This document shows positions 30,719-40,114 of a stretch of 64,000 bases of DNA, one piece after another. How positions within the stretch are numbered: the stretch's first letter is position 1; every line of letters begins with the position of its first letter. The stretch is from an uncultured Moraxella sp. (GTDB taxonomy: Bacteria; Pseudomonadota; Gammaproteobacteria; Pseudomonadales; Moraxellaceae), in the NCBI GenBank assembly GCA_943908405.1, contig CALTTE010000002.1, positions 17,860 to 81,859 on the forward strand. Reading direction: 5' to 3'. The notes beneath the pieces were generated by a model. The model made no database searches and was not told the origin of the DNA. It saw nothing but the letters and a program-made list of their open reading frames with translations. Made by a program: the position numbers and the translations under genes.

Positions 30719-31558
30719 ATGCAAACTTATTTAACCTTATTAAACCACATATTAACCAATGGCGATGACAAAAGCGACCGTACAGGCACAGGCACACGCT
30801 CGGTATTTGGTTACCAAATGCGTTTTGATTTAACCCAAGGATTTCCACTATTGACCACCAAAAAGGTACATTTTCGCTCGGTAATTTATGAACTCTTATG
30901 GTTTTTAAAAGGTGATACTCACGTTGGTTATTTAAAACAAAATAAAGTCAGTATTTGGGATGAATGGGCAACCGAAGAACAAACCGCTAAATTTGGTAGG
31001 GTTGCTGGCGAATTAGGACCAATCTATGGTCATCAATGGCGAAACTTTGGGGCAAGTAAAGCTGATACGGGCTACTTAAATGACGGCATTGACCAAATCG
31101 CTTGGCTGATCAATGAAATTAAACACAATCCCAACTCACGGCGACTGATTGTTACTGGTTGGAATCCCAAAGAAATTAACGAGGTTGCCCTGCCACCCTG
31201 TCATACGCTGTTTCAATTTTTTATCAATAATGGCAAATTGTCGTGCCAGCTGTATCAACGCAGTGCCGATGTATTTTTGGGCGTGCCATTCAATATTGCC
31301 AGCTATGCCTTACTCACGCATATGATAGCAGCGGTTTGTGATTTGGCGGTGGGTGAATTTGTTTGGACGGGGGGCGATACCCATTTATACCATAATCATT
31401 TTGCCCAAGCCAAGCAACAATTAACACGGCAACCGCTACCGCTTAGCCAGCTCAGCCTCAATCCCGCCATCAAAAGCATTTTTGAATTTGATTTTGACGA
31501 CATTCGCTTAGATAACTATCAATCACACCCCGCCATCAAAGCAGACGTTGCCGTATGA
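30719..31558 (+). CDS. thyA: Thymidylate synthase
   Basis: Methylates dUMP to dTMP with methylene tetrahydrofolate. The 279-residue product has the nucleophile in [11 protein letters not shown], preceded by the phosphate-binding [11 protein letters not shown], and [22 protein letters not shown]. It is about 15 residues longer than the E. coli enzyme, mostly in a polar segment around residues 85-125. Its last codons overlap folA by 4 bp, so the two enzymes of the thymidylate cycle are translationally coupled. Confidence 0.97.
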   Translation: MQTYLTLLNHILTNGDDKSDRTGTGTRSVFGYQMRFDLTQGFPLLTTKKVHFRSVIYELLWFLKGDTHVGYLKQNKVSIWDEWATEEQTAKFGRVAGELGPIYGHQWRNFGASKADTGYLNDGIDQIAWLINEIKHNPNSRRLIVTGWNPKEINEVALPPCHTLFQFFINNGKLSCQLYQRSADVFLGVPFNIASYALLTHMIAAVCDLAVGEFVWTGGDTHLYHNHFAQAKQQLTRQPLPLSQLSLNPAIKSIFEFDFDDIRLDNYQSHPAIKADVAV

Positions 31559-32091
31559 TAAAAACTCATCTCAATAATCACCATATTCGCTTGGTTCACG
31601 TGGTGGCATTTGACAATAACCGCTGTATTGGTAGCAACAATCAGCTGCCTTGGCATATTCCAGAAGATTTGGCTCACTTTAAACGCCTAACCGATGGCGG
31701 GGTAATACTGATGGGACGCAAAACCTTTGAATCAATCGGCAAGCCATTGCCCAATCGCACAAGCTGGGTTATTACAAGCGATGATGCTTGGCAATACCCC
31801 ACAGTCAAAACCGCCCAAACGCTACAAAACGGTTTGATGCTAGCCATAGACGATGTCAAAAAAAGCCAACGACCCAACGAACTGTTTGTGATTGGTGGTG
31901 GGCAAATTTTTAGCCAAACGCTCAAATGGGCTGATGTTTTACAAATTAGCCGTATTGATTTGGACAGCAATGGCGATGTATTTTATCCACATTTTGACGA
32001 CCAATTTACAATGACCGATAAACAATCACTCACCAGCACAACAGGCATTGCTTTAGCCTTTGAGTGCTATCAACGCTTAAATACCCCTTAA
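31555..32091 (+). CDS. folA: Dihydrofolate reductase
   Basis: Reduces dihydrofolate to tetrahydrofolate; the target of trimethoprim. The 178-residue product has the family motifs [26 protein letters not shown] active site with the catalytic aspartate in [20 protein letters not shown], and VIGGGQIF near residue 110. An N-terminal extension of about ten residues precedes the conserved [10 protein letters not shown]. The ATGA overlap couples it to thyA. Confidence 0.95.
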   Translation: MIKTHLNNHHIRLVHVVAFDNNRCIGSNNQLPWHIPEDLAHFKRLTDGGVILMGRKTFESIGKPLPNRTSWVITSDDAWQYPTVKTAQTLQNGLMLAIDDVKKSQRPNELFVIGGGQIFSQTLKWADVLQISRIDLDSNGDVFYPHFDDQFTMTDKQSLTSTTGIALAFECYQRLNTP

Positions 32092-32267
32092 GCTACTTGG
32101 TATACCCCACCAACCCATAAAAAACAAACAGCCAAATCAGCGGTTGTTTTTTAGGCGTTTATTTTTTAAATACACAAACACTTTTGCTATTTTAATCTTT
32201 TTTTACTTGACCAACTCATAAACCTAGTTTTTAATATTTCATAAACTAATTTATAAAAGAGGTCATA

Positions 32268-32719
32268 ATGCAGATTCCCACCCATTTAAAACACAAACCG
32301 ATTTTAAAACTGGAAGCGTACAACAAAATTGATGGCAAATATGCAGAACAGCAAACGGACACACAAGGCTTATCGGTTGGACTGGCTCAATGGCACAGCA
32401 AAAAAACCTGAACAAAACAAAAATTTATCGGCAAAAATATGGCGACAAAACACAGACAAAAACCAATGGTCAAGACAATCTGAAGAAATCCCCCTTGCAT
32501 CGCACTTTGGATTTGGCGACATTGGTTGTCTCAGCCATTGCTTATGCCCAAAAAGGCGTGATTCTTGGTGATGAGCGTTTTTCTGTTACCACCGCTTATG
32601 ACGATCATTTGTTGCAACTGTTAAAAGACGGCATAAATAAAGACAGCGAGCATCTCAAGGCATCGCTGGCACGTTTATTAAAAGTCGCCAAACAAATTGA
32701 CTTAGATGGGCTAAGCTAG
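32268..32719 (+). pseudogene. Frameshifted DUF6530-like protein gene
   Basis: A good AGAGGT site precedes the ATG at 32268, which opens MQIPTHLKHKPILKLEAYNK. The frame continues to a stop at about 32410. The protein can be followed by changing frame twice: after a run of seven A (32400-32406) it continues as NLSAKIWRQNTDKNQWSRQS, and after a run of five C (32490-32494) as PLHRTLDLATLVVSAIAYAQ to 32719. Each break equals one extra base in a homopolymer. The reconstructed product (about 150 residues) resembles what I recall as DUF6530, of unknown function and often next to a PP2C gene; this recollection is unchecked. Confidence 0.75.
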
Positions 32720-33098
32720 CCATTTATTGGTTATAAGTATTTTATGACAACTATTTTTGGAGATGGCTTAGGTGGCTGATAACTTGATTATTTCGTAAAA
32801 ATCAACCAAACCAAAATCAATCCAAGCGGTCATTTGATTTGCCAGCCATTCAGTGGGATTGGCTTAATTAAGCCTATCTTGATAAATGGTTTTGATAAAT
32901 TATTAAGTTTGTTTTGATAAATTGTCTTGATGATCGCTTTTAAATGATTGCTTTTAAATACTTAATCATTTGCACCACGCTAATCAGACAATCAGCCATT
33001 TGATTTTTGAGCGAATTTATTTAACGATTTCGTTTTATGGTTTATATCCAATACACGGTGATTGATATCCATTACACTAGATTACACTAGGAAAAATA

Positions 33099-33887
33099 AT
33101 ATCATACACTAACCCCGTTTATTCTGCCGAGTTTTGTGGCATTACGTTTCAAGGCAATAATCGCCGTCAGCAAGACGCTTTATTTTTAAATGATGATATC
33201 TATCAAGCAAAGGCATTCACAAGTCCCATACAAAGCCAAAACGCTTTTTGTGTGGCTGCTGCGGCAATCTCGCTCCACTCGCTCACGCAAGCCTTGCTGA
33301 TGTCAAAGCCGTACAGCAACAATGGCAATTTTATTTGGATAATCCCGCACAAATCCAATCCAATGTCCTTATCTGCCATCGCCGAAACGGTTGCCTTTAG
33401 CAATCATCGCTACAATGGTGCAGCGACAACACTGGCTTTGGTGTATCGCCTAATGGACGGCAATCAAGTAACCATCAAATACATTGGCGACAGCCGTGTC
33501 TATCATGTCTATCTACAACGAGACAACCAGGCAGTGTCTCACACAAGACCACACCGTATTAAATGAATTAAAAAAGAGCAGATGGTATCCTGCAATCAAA
33601 AAGACCTAGCAAGTGCTTATGACACCTTAAGCAACTGGCTACAAATTGATACAATGGCAACAATATGCCTACCCCACAACACCACACAAACCACTCAAAT
33701 AGAGCAAGGCGACTATTTATTATTATGCACCGATGGTATTTATGATTTGATTGCCCTGACACAATGGGGATTTATTGATAGCGACACACATTTAACCGAC
33801 TGGCTCAATGCCCTAAAAATAAAAATCTACCATTCAGAAGGGCAGGCCTATGATAACGGCACAGCCATTGTTATTCGTTTTAAGTAG
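33099..33887 (+). pseudogene. Decayed PP2C-type serine/threonine phosphatase gene
   Basis: Conserved PP2C pieces survive in order: NNRRQQDALFLN (metal-site region), YNGAATTLAL, YIGDSRVYH, LTQDHTVLNEL, LLLCTDGIYDLI and YDNGTAIVIRF. Most of them fall in one frame, but the frame shifts at about 33270-33300, returns near 33360, shifts again near 33510-33540 and returns near 33570, so at least four lesions exist, with a stop at 33564. Upstream an AGGA (33089-33092) precedes an ATA where ATG would be expected (33099). The VADG metal motif is garbled as VAAA. It is a clear pseudogene, beside the broken DUF6530-like gene. The 379 bp between them hold nothing I recognise. Confidence 0.85.
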
Positions 33888-33912
33888 TTTTAATGTTTTA
33901 AGTAGTTTTAAT
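33877..33912. repeat. Perfect 18-bp tandem duplication
   Basis: The unit GTTTTAAGTAGTTTTAAT occurs twice without a gap or mismatch, across the 3' end of the phosphatase pseudogene. It is one of several such duplications in the window. Confidence 0.9.
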
Positions 33913-34025
33913 TAAGTAGCCTACACAAAAACAGTCCAAATATACGCCCACCACTTAAACCCAATCCGCCCAAAATCCAATCCACCAAACAAGCTATTAA
34001 ACAAAACCGCCGTCCTTAATATCAT

Positions 34026-34052
34026 AAAAACCCCTTAATCAAGGGGCTTTTT
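34026..34052. terminator. Bidirectional terminator after rplS
   Basis: AAAAACCCCTTAATCAAGGGG, then CTTTTT: a CCCCTT/AAGGGG stem with a short loop, flanked by A and T runs, so it can work on both strands. It lies about 70 bp after the rplS stop. Confidence 0.85.
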
Positions 34053-34120
34053 GGTAATTTAGCATACGCTTTGATTAAATAAACGACAACAAATAAAAAT
34101 TATCGCTTATATTGCTTTCA

Positions 34121-34519
34121 TTATTCTGCGTTTTTGGCTTGTGGTGCAGCTGCTTGTTCTTTTTTAACGCCCAATTTTTCTTTGATACGTGCAGATTTAC
34201 CAGAACGCTCACGCAAGTAGTAGAGTTTGGCACGGCGTACATCACCACGGCGTTTCACTTCAATGCTATCAATCAGAGGCGAATGCAACTGAAAAGCACG
34301 CTCCACACCAATACCGCTAGAGATTTTACGCACGGTAAAGGCAGAATTTAGACCACGGTTACGCTTAGCGATAACCACGCCTTCAAAGGCTTGTAGACGC
34401 TCACGCTCACCTTCACGCACTTTAACTTGTACCACGACCGTATCACCAGGAGCGAAATTGGGACGCTCTTTTAATTGGTTTTGCTCAATGTACTGCACTA
34501 ATGGATGCTTGTTGCTCAC
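34121..34519 (-). CDS. rplS: 50S ribosomal protein L19
   Basis: Large-subunit protein L19 at the 30S-50S interface. The 132-residue product has [23 protein letters not shown] near residue 20, the strongly conserved [21 protein letters not shown], and [16 protein letters not shown]. The last 12 residues ([13 protein letters not shown]) form an Ala/Gln-rich tail beyond the E. coli end. It closes the rpsP-rimM-trmD-rplS operon, although 306 bp separate it from trmD. Confidence 0.96.
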   Translation of the reverse strand: MSNKHPLVQYIEQNQLKERPNFAPGDTVVVQVKVREGERERLQAFEGVVIAKRNRGLNSAFTVRKISSGIGVERAFQLHSPLIDSIEVKRRGDVRRAKLYYLRERSGKSARIKEKLGVKKEQAAAPQAKNAE

Positions 34520-34573
34520 AAGAATACTCCTATTTATTTGATGACATAGGCTTAACGCTTATCATCGGTTTAT

Positions 34574-34588
34574 AAAACCCCAATGGGG
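34574..34588 (-). terminator. Weak terminator-like hairpin before rplS
   Basis: On the minus strand CCCC-ATT-GGGG is followed by TTTTA. It lies in the 306-bp spacer between trmD and rplS, about 55 bp before rplS. The stem is only 4 bp, so it may be a partial attenuator; the rest of the spacer is AT-rich, with a 13-bp direct repeat near 34702-34731 and nothing else I recognise. Confidence 0.35.
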
Positions 34589-34825
34589 CAAGTTATCATT
34601 GATTATTTGACTAACATTGTTAAAATCAACACTGTTATAAATTAACGTCATTATCTACAAAACAGCTTATCAAAAATATATTTATCAGTAATCACGCTAA
34701 GTAAGATTTTAAATCAAGCAAGATTTTAAATAACATTTTGTTTGATTACAATCTGCTTTCACCATATTTGGTATATATTTAATATATTCAATCAAGCCCA
34801 ACTGCTAATTATAGCACACAAACCA

Positions 34826-35572
34826 TCAACAATCATTCAAAAATTCTTGCAACCATTCATTTTTATTGCTTTGATTTGCCACATACCGCTGGAACAAATC
34901 AGGGCGTTTGGTTTTGGTGCGTGTTAATTGGGCGATATATCGCCACTTAGCAATATTTTGATGATGTCCTGATAATAAAACCTGCGGCACGCCCTGCCCA
35001 TCAAAATCAAGCGGTTTGGTATATTGTGGGTAATCAAGCAAGCCATCAACAAAAGAATCTGCCGCCGCTGAACGCTCATCACCCATTACGGACGGCAAAC
35101 GGCGAATCAGGCTATCCATCACCACCATTGCGGGCAATTCGCCCCCTGTTAATACATAATCACCGATAGACAATTCTTGGTCAATATAAGACAAAACTCG
35201 TTCATCAATGCCATCATAACGCCCACAAAGCAAAATAAGTCCATCAAATTTAAGCAAAGATTGCACAACCGATTCATCAAGCGTTTTGCCTTGGGGCGAC
35301 AAATAAACCACGGGACAATGCTTGCAACCAAAAACAATCGCTTGAGCTTTGGCGTAATTAATGGCTTTTACCAACGGCTCTGCCATCATCACCATGCCAG
35401 CACCACCCCCAAAAGGACGGTCATCAATACGGCGATAATTGCCCTGAGCAAAGTCTCTTGGGTTAATCAGCTCTATTTTGGCAAGATGTCTGTCAATGGC
35501 TCGTCCTGTAATTCCCTGCTTGCTAATCACCTCAAACATCTCTGGAAACAGACTAATCACACCAAAATACAT
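34826..35572 (-). CDS. trmD: tRNA (guanine-N1-)-methyltransferase
   Basis: Methylates G37 of tRNAs to prevent frameshifting. The start [13 protein letters not shown] lies at 35572 and shares one base with the rimM stop (TAATG). The product is 248 residues. The trefoil-knot SAM site shows as [15 protein letters not shown] and [15 protein letters not shown], followed by PSVMG near residue 155. The gene order is the standard one. Confidence 0.97.
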   Translation of the reverse strand: MYFGVISLFPEMFEVISKQGITGRAIDRHLAKIELINPRDFAQGNYRRIDDRPFGGGAGMVMMAEPLVKAINYAKAQAIVFGCKHCPVVYLSPQGKTLDESVVQSLLKFDGLILLCGRYDGIDERVLSYIDQELSIGDYVLTGGELPAMVVMDSLIRRLPSVMGDERSAAADSFVDGLLDYPQYTKPLDFDGQGVPQVLLSGHHQNIAKWRYIAQLTRTKTKRPDLFQRYVANQSNKNEWLQEFLNDC

Positions 35573-36111
35573 TAGTAATCTTTTTCCCAAGCAACAACAA
35601 GCAGTTTGGCGGACAAATCAACTTCTTTGATAATACGGTTATGCCAAGGAATCAATCGCTCATCATCATCGATGCTGGTCGCTGATGGCACAACGGTTAT
35701 AACGTCGTTTGCCCCTGTCTCAAACAAGTTTTTAATCACGCCCAAACATTCATTTTGCTCATTGTATACAGTCAGCCCAACCAAATCCGACCAATAATAC
35801 TCATCATCAGCCAAAGCAGGCAACTCATCTTTATGCGTCCAAACACTAACCCCGTTCATTGTCTCAGCGTGATTTCTATCGCCAATTTCAACAAATTGTG
35901 CCACCAAGCCTGATTTTTGCTTGTGCCACTTAAGAACGGTCAATTGCTCCAACCCTTTTGCCGTTTTGATATACCAAGGCGACATCGCAAAAATTTGCTC
36001 ACGTTGTTGCATATAGCTAAACACCCATAGCCACCCTTTGATGCCATAAGGTTTTTTTAGTACAGCGATTTGCATTAGCTCATCATCGGATGGCATCAAG
36101 ACAGAATTCAT
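35572..36111 (-). CDS. rimM: Ribosome maturation factor RimM
   Basis: Assists 30S head assembly and binds S19. The 179-residue product has the N-terminal [15 protein letters not shown] motif and a C-terminal PRC-barrel with [13 protein letters not shown] and the [10 protein letters not shown] region. An extra N-terminal stretch ([13 protein letters not shown]) precedes the conserved part. It lies 99 bp after rpsP and overlaps trmD by one base. Confidence 0.95.
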   Translation of the reverse strand: MNSVLMPSDDELMQIAVLKKPYGIKGWLWVFSYMQQREQIFAMSPWYIKTAKGLEQLTVLKWHKQKSGLVAQFVEIGDRNHAETMNGVSVWTHKDELPALADDEYYWSDLVGLTVYNEQNECLGVIKNLFETGANDVITVVPSATSIDDDERLIPWHNRIIKEVDLSAKLLVVAWEKDY

Positions 36112-36210
36112 TTCATTATTGATTGTTTTGATTGACTATTTGAAAAGCTTATTATCACTAGCTTAGTAATATCTGACTTGTCTATCTATCCAAGATTAAC
36201 AATTTATTAT

Positions 36211-36459
36211 TTAAGCAACTTTATTTTGAGCTTTTACCAAGCTGGCAACACGCTCTGATGGCTTAGCTCCTTTGGCAATCCAAGCATTGTAAGCGTCCAA
36301 ATCCAAACGGTAAGCAGGTTCTTGTCCACGAGCCAATGGGTTAAAAAAGCCGATTTTTTCAATATGGCGACCATCACGAGGAGAACGCTTATCAGCAACA
36401 ACGATTTGATAAAAAGGACGTTTTTTTGAACCACCACGAGCAAGACGAATAACTACCAT
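36211..36459 (-). CDS. rpsP: 30S ribosomal protein S16
   Basis: Small-subunit protein S16. The 82-residue product starts [21 protein letters not shown], then [17 protein letters not shown] and [15 protein letters not shown], all typical. It heads the rpsP-rimM-trmD-rplS operon; the promoter presumably lies in the 255-bp spacer shared with the divergent kinase gene. Confidence 0.97.
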   Translation of the reverse strand: MVVIRLARGGSKKRPFYQIVVADKRSPRDGRHIEKIGFFNPLARGQEPAYRLDLDAYNAWIAKGAKPSERVASLVKAQNKVA

Positions 36460-36624
36460 AATAACTCTCTATAAATTAGAAATTAAATTAAAAATAAATA
36501 ATAAAGGCGAGCAAATTCGCCTGTTATGATTAAAAGCACATAATTATAACAAAATTAGTTGTCAATGCAAAGTAAAATTTGGTTTTGGAGTGGTTTTGGT
36601 GATACAATTTTATTGACACAATTT

Positions 36625-36656
36625 ATTGATAAAAATCTTGATTGATAAAAATCTTG
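36625..36656. repeat. Perfect 16-bp tandem duplication before envZ-like gene
   Basis: ATTGATAAAAATCTTG is repeated twice in tandem in the spacer between rpsP and the kinase gene. Confidence 0.9.
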
Positions 36657-36714
36657 CATTTATTTTTAAAATTGTACTTAAATTTTTAAAATTAAATTAA
36701 CTCAGCGATTACCA

Positions 36715-38055
36715 ATGACTCACATCTCCACCACACAGCCATCTTTGACCCATCATCTTAAATCCAACAGCCTACAAACGGCTTTGATGGTTTCGTTTAT
36801 TTTGCTGGTTAGTGTGGGGCTATCCATTCAGCTGTTTTGGCGAAGCTTATATTTACCTGAACTAAAAAACCACGCCAATTATTTGGCGAGCGAATTGACC
36901 TTAATTCACAAAAGTCGTACCGATTGGCAAAACCCTGACTTATCAGCGTGGCTTAGCCATCACACACACGTTAAAATCATCAAAAATCCCGATGATTTTC
37001 CAAGAGTTGCCGACAAACTGGTTGCTGACTTATTTACTGATATTTTGGCCAAAGAGGCCAGCACTCAGCTTGGGCGACCCATTGCGATTTATTTTAAATT
37101 CAAACCCACCCCAACGCTATGGATACAAGACAGCTTATATCCTGAATTGTGGTTTGAAGAACCCATTGCCCATTATTCGCAATATAGCCCAACGCTATTT
37201 GCCATTTTTTTATTTGGCTTGCCGTTATTGACGCTTAGTATCATTGTGTTTTTGGTGCGGACACTAAATCGCCCACTCAAACGCCTTGAACGTGCTGCCA
37301 GCAACTATATTGTCTCAGGGTCGGTAACACAGCTACCAACCAACATCGGCTCCAACGAAATCCGCCAAGTCAATAAGGCATTCAACCATCTGTTTGATAC
37401 CCTAAACCAAGCCCAAAAAGAACGCACCATTATGCTTGCAGGCATTTCACACGATTTACGCACCCCTTTGACACGAATGCGACTAATGGCCGAGATGATG
37501 AGCGATGAATTTGCCAAAGAGGGGCTGATTTATGATATTGAAGATATGGACGCAATTTTGGAGCAATTCATCTCATTTATGAAAGATGGCTCAGATGAAC
37601 CAGTCAAACCAAGTGATTTGGACAGCATTTGCCAAGAAATTATGGTGCAGTTTGCTAAAACCGACTTTATTTATCGCAACAACATCAACCAAAAAGTACA
37701 AATTCGCCCTTTATCCATCAAGCGGTTGATTATCAACTTGGTTAATAATGCCATTCGCTATGGGGCAGAACCCATTCATTTGGTCATTGAAACACTCACC
37801 ATCGCTGACAACAACCCAATGCTCCTAATTTGCGTCAAAGACGAAGGCGATGGAATGGACGACAGCCAGCTTGTGCGTATTATTCAGCCTTTTGAGCGAG
37901 GGGAAACTGCTCGCACCACCCAAGGTAGTGGGCTTGGGCTTGCCATCGTCCAACGAATCGCCACCTTACATCAAGGCTATGTGGACATCATCAATCACCC
38001 TGACGGTGGCTTGCAAGTTTGCGTTTATATACCGCTGATTTATAGCGAACATTAG
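36715..38055 (+). CDS. envZ: EnvZ-like sensor histidine kinase
   Basis: A 446-residue membrane histidine kinase. The order is a transmembrane helix at about residues 23-45, a periplasmic domain of about 115 residues, a second helix at about 160-185, a HAMP linker, the dimerisation domain with LAGISHDLRTPLTRMRLMAEMM (His246 phosphorylated), and an ATPase domain with NLVNNAIRYG, VKDEGDGM and GSGLGLAIV. The H-box and the following segment agree closely with EnvZ. EnvZ partners OmpR, but no response regulator lies beside it; the nearest is bfmR, which has its own kinase. The symbol is by resemblance. Confidence 0.82.
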   Translation: MTHISTTQPSLTHHLKSNSLQTALMVSFILLVSVGLSIQLFWRSLYLPELKNHANYLASELTLIHKSRTDWQNPDLSAWLSHHTHVKIIKNPDDFPRVADKLVADLFTDILAKEASTQLGRPIAIYFKFKPTPTLWIQDSLYPELWFEEPIAHYSQYSPTLFAIFLFGLPLLTLSIIVFLVRTLNRPLKRLERAASNYIVSGSVTQLPTNIGSNEIRQVNKAFNHLFDTLNQAQKERTIMLAGISHDLRTPLTRMRLMAEMMSDEFAKEGLIYDIEDMDAILEQFISFMKDGSDEPVKPSDLDSICQEIMVQFAKTDFIYRNNINQKVQIRPLSIKRLIINLVNNAIRYGAEPIHLVIETLTIADNNPMLLICVKDEGDGMDDSQLVRIIQPFERGETARTTQGSGLGLAIVQRIATLHQGYVDIINHPDGGLQVCVYIPLIYSEH

Positions 38056-38094
38056 CCAAAATATAACAAGGCTTAAACCCAACTTGGCTTACAT

Positions 38095-38271
38095 TTAATT
38101 TTTTTCGCCAATTAAGGGTGGTAGCTGTTTTGAGTGATTTTCATAATCAAGCGGGCTTTGTAATTGGGTTTGCACTGTCGTCAACGTTCCTGTTTCTTGG
38201 GGTGGTGTCGTCCAAAAATAACCCAAAACCACCAAATTAACCACCACCAATACAGCAAAGATATAAGGCAT
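38095..38271 (-). CDS. 58-residue membrane microprotein downstream of bfmS
   Basis: A short gene with a GGAG site seven bases before the ATG at 38271. The product starts MPYIFAVLVVVNLVVLGYFW, a single N-terminal transmembrane helix, and continues with a polar tail of about 38 residues (PPQETGTLTTVQTQLQ) ending in LPPLIGEKN. It is in the same direction as bfmR-bfmS and lies 79 bp after bfmS, so it could be cotranscribed. The tail would face the periplasm or cytoplasm depending on orientation. I do not know a named family. Confidence 0.7.
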   Translation of the reverse strand: MPYIFAVLVVVNLVVLGYFWTTPPQETGTLTTVQTQLQSPLDYENHSKQLPPLIGEKN

Positions 38272-38350
38272 TACATTCTCCTTTAGGCACTTAGTTTTGT
38301 ATGCTTAGCTTGTATACTCAGTTTTATGCGCTTAGCTTTTTAATCCAGTC

Positions 38351-40033
38351 TTAAAGCGTATGATTATCATCACCAATAATCATTTTGGCATTGGCCATCT
38401 GCACCGCTTCATCGGCCAAAATTGTTTCGCCCACTTGTTTAACTGGCCAGCTCATCACAAATTTTGCACCACCAAGGGTTGGGCTTTCATCAACCTTTGC
38501 TGTGCCGTGAAACCAAAAGGCAATGCGACTTACAATAGATAAACCAAGCCCATAACCCCCAGACGCTTGCGTGCGACTGTCATCAAGGCGAGCAAAAGGA
38601 ATAAACACTTTGTCTCGGTCAGCCTTTGGAATACCTTGACCATCATCTTCAACACTCACAAATGCCACGCCTTTATCTACCCAAGCACTAATAATAATCT
38701 TACTTTTGGCATAACGCAAGGCATTCCCTGCAAAATTTTGCATCACACGATGCAAATATCGCCTATCAGCCATCACTGATATTTTTTTGCTTGGCAAGTT
38801 ACATTCTATCACAATCGCCTTGCCCAATGCTTTGGTTTCTTTAACCACTTGTTCAGTCAATTCACGCAAGCCAATCATCTGCCATTGTAGCTTTGGTGAG
38901 CCTTCTTCTAATTTGGCATAAGTGAGCATCTCATCAATCAAATCATTCAATGCCTCAATATCTGCATCAATCTCTTGTAATTGTTGTTCTCGCTCATTGG
39001 CGTCATCGGTATCGGCAAGCATTTCCACCGCAAAGCGAATGCGTGCCACAGGGGTGCGTAACTCGTGCGATACCGCTCTGGTCAGCTCTCTTTGTGAATC
39101 TATCAATCGTTTGATGTGGCTTGTCATTGTATTAAAAGTGGCCGACAATTTGGCAATATCATCGTGTCCCACCACCGCCACTCTGGTATCCAATTTGCCT
39201 TTGGTTACCTCATCTACCCCAATTTGAATCAATTTAAGGCGTTTTTCTAAAGGATAAATCAAAGCATAAGCCCCCAGACTGATGAGTAGCATTGCAATCA
39301 AAGCGGTGCTAAATAATAAATTTGATGGAAACCAATTAAATAGCGGTATTGGACCAACAACCAACACAGTATCTTGCACCGCTATGGGAGCGACCACCGA
39401 CAAGGTTGAATTTTGATTGCCGATACCATCATAAAAAACCAGCACAATATTACCTGTTGCCACCTGAGCAAACTGTCCACTGTCTAAATTTAACGATTTG
39501 GTCGGTTTTAATGCAATTGAATAACCCAGTCTTTTACTCAGCTCATCAAGGCGGGCTTTTTTTGACCCAAGCGTCGGATAATGCGATAAATCCGCCAATA
39601 AAAACGTCATCATCGCTCGTACTTGCTTATCACCAATTTGGTTTAGCTTAATTTGCAATAATTGATTAGAATTGGGTATTTTATAATAAATACTAAAATG
39701 ATTGCCTGCTGTATTTTGACGCACAATCACATCGTTACGTTGCAATCTTTTTAATTCTTTAACCTTAAAAACAACCGTTTGATTGTCTACCAAATCAAAG
39801 CTTACACCAACCAAATCACTCACATCATCAAGCCATAATTGCCTATTGTTCATCGGCTGACGTTGCAATTCTTCGCCAATCAAAAAAAATGTACTGGCTA
39901 TCACACGTTCACGATATGATTGCACCCTTACATCATTAACCGCATTAACAAACCAATAGCTAAAAGCAATGGTCAAAAGACAAACCAATAATAGCCCTGC
40001 ATAGATTTTAAAAAAAATACTACGTTCGGTCAA
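38351..40033 (-). CDS. bfmS: Sensor histidine kinase BfmS
   Basis: Membrane kinase of the BfmRS system, which in Acinetobacter controls capsule, envelope stress and biofilm genes; related to RstB. It has 560 residues: a transmembrane helix at about 10-30, a periplasmic domain of about 200 residues, a second helix near 235-260, HAMP, the H-box SHELRTPVARIRFAVEML (His323), NALRYAKSK, and the ATP motifs VEDDGQGIP and GYGLGLSIV. The periplasmic part is less conserved in my memory. It lies 81 bp after bfmR. Confidence 0.9.
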   Translation of the reverse strand: MTERSIFFKIYAGLLLVCLLTIAFSYWFVNAVNDVRVQSYRERVIASTFFLIGEELQRQPMNNRQLWLDDVSDLVGVSFDLVDNQTVVFKVKELKRLQRNDVIVRQNTAGNHFSIYYKIPNSNQLLQIKLNQIGDKQVRAMMTFLLADLSHYPTLGSKKARLDELSKRLGYSIALKPTKSLNLDSGQFAQVATGNIVLVFYDGIGNQNSTLSVVAPIAVQDTVLVVGPIPLFNWFPSNLLFSTALIAMLLISLGAYALIYPLEKRLKLIQIGVDEVTKGKLDTRVAVVGHDDIAKLSATFNTMTSHIKRLIDSQRELTRAVSHELRTPVARIRFAVEMLADTDDANEREQQLQEIDADIEALNDLIDEMLTYAKLEEGSPKLQWQMIGLRELTEQVVKETKALGKAIVIECNLPSKKISVMADRRYLHRVMQNFAGNALRYAKSKIIISAWVDKGVAFVSVEDDGQGIPKADRDKVFIPFARLDDSRTQASGGYGLGLSIVSRIAFWFHGTAKVDESPTLGGAKFVMSWPVKQVGETILADEAVQMANAKMIIGDDNHTL

Positions 40034-40114
40034 AACAACACCTTAATCCAAAAAGCCAGCATTTGCTGGCCTTTTGCGACAATATACTTTTTAGACGCAT
40101 TAACTTTAGACGCA

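Noticed and set aside
32092..32267. Terminator candidate after folA (AACAGCC with GGTTGTT)
   Set aside because: The stem has a mismatch and the loop is unclear; possible but not supported well enough to list.
33582..33887. Separate 101-codon gene
   Set aside because: It is the C-terminal fragment of the decayed PP2C gene, starting at an internal methionine, and not an independent gene.
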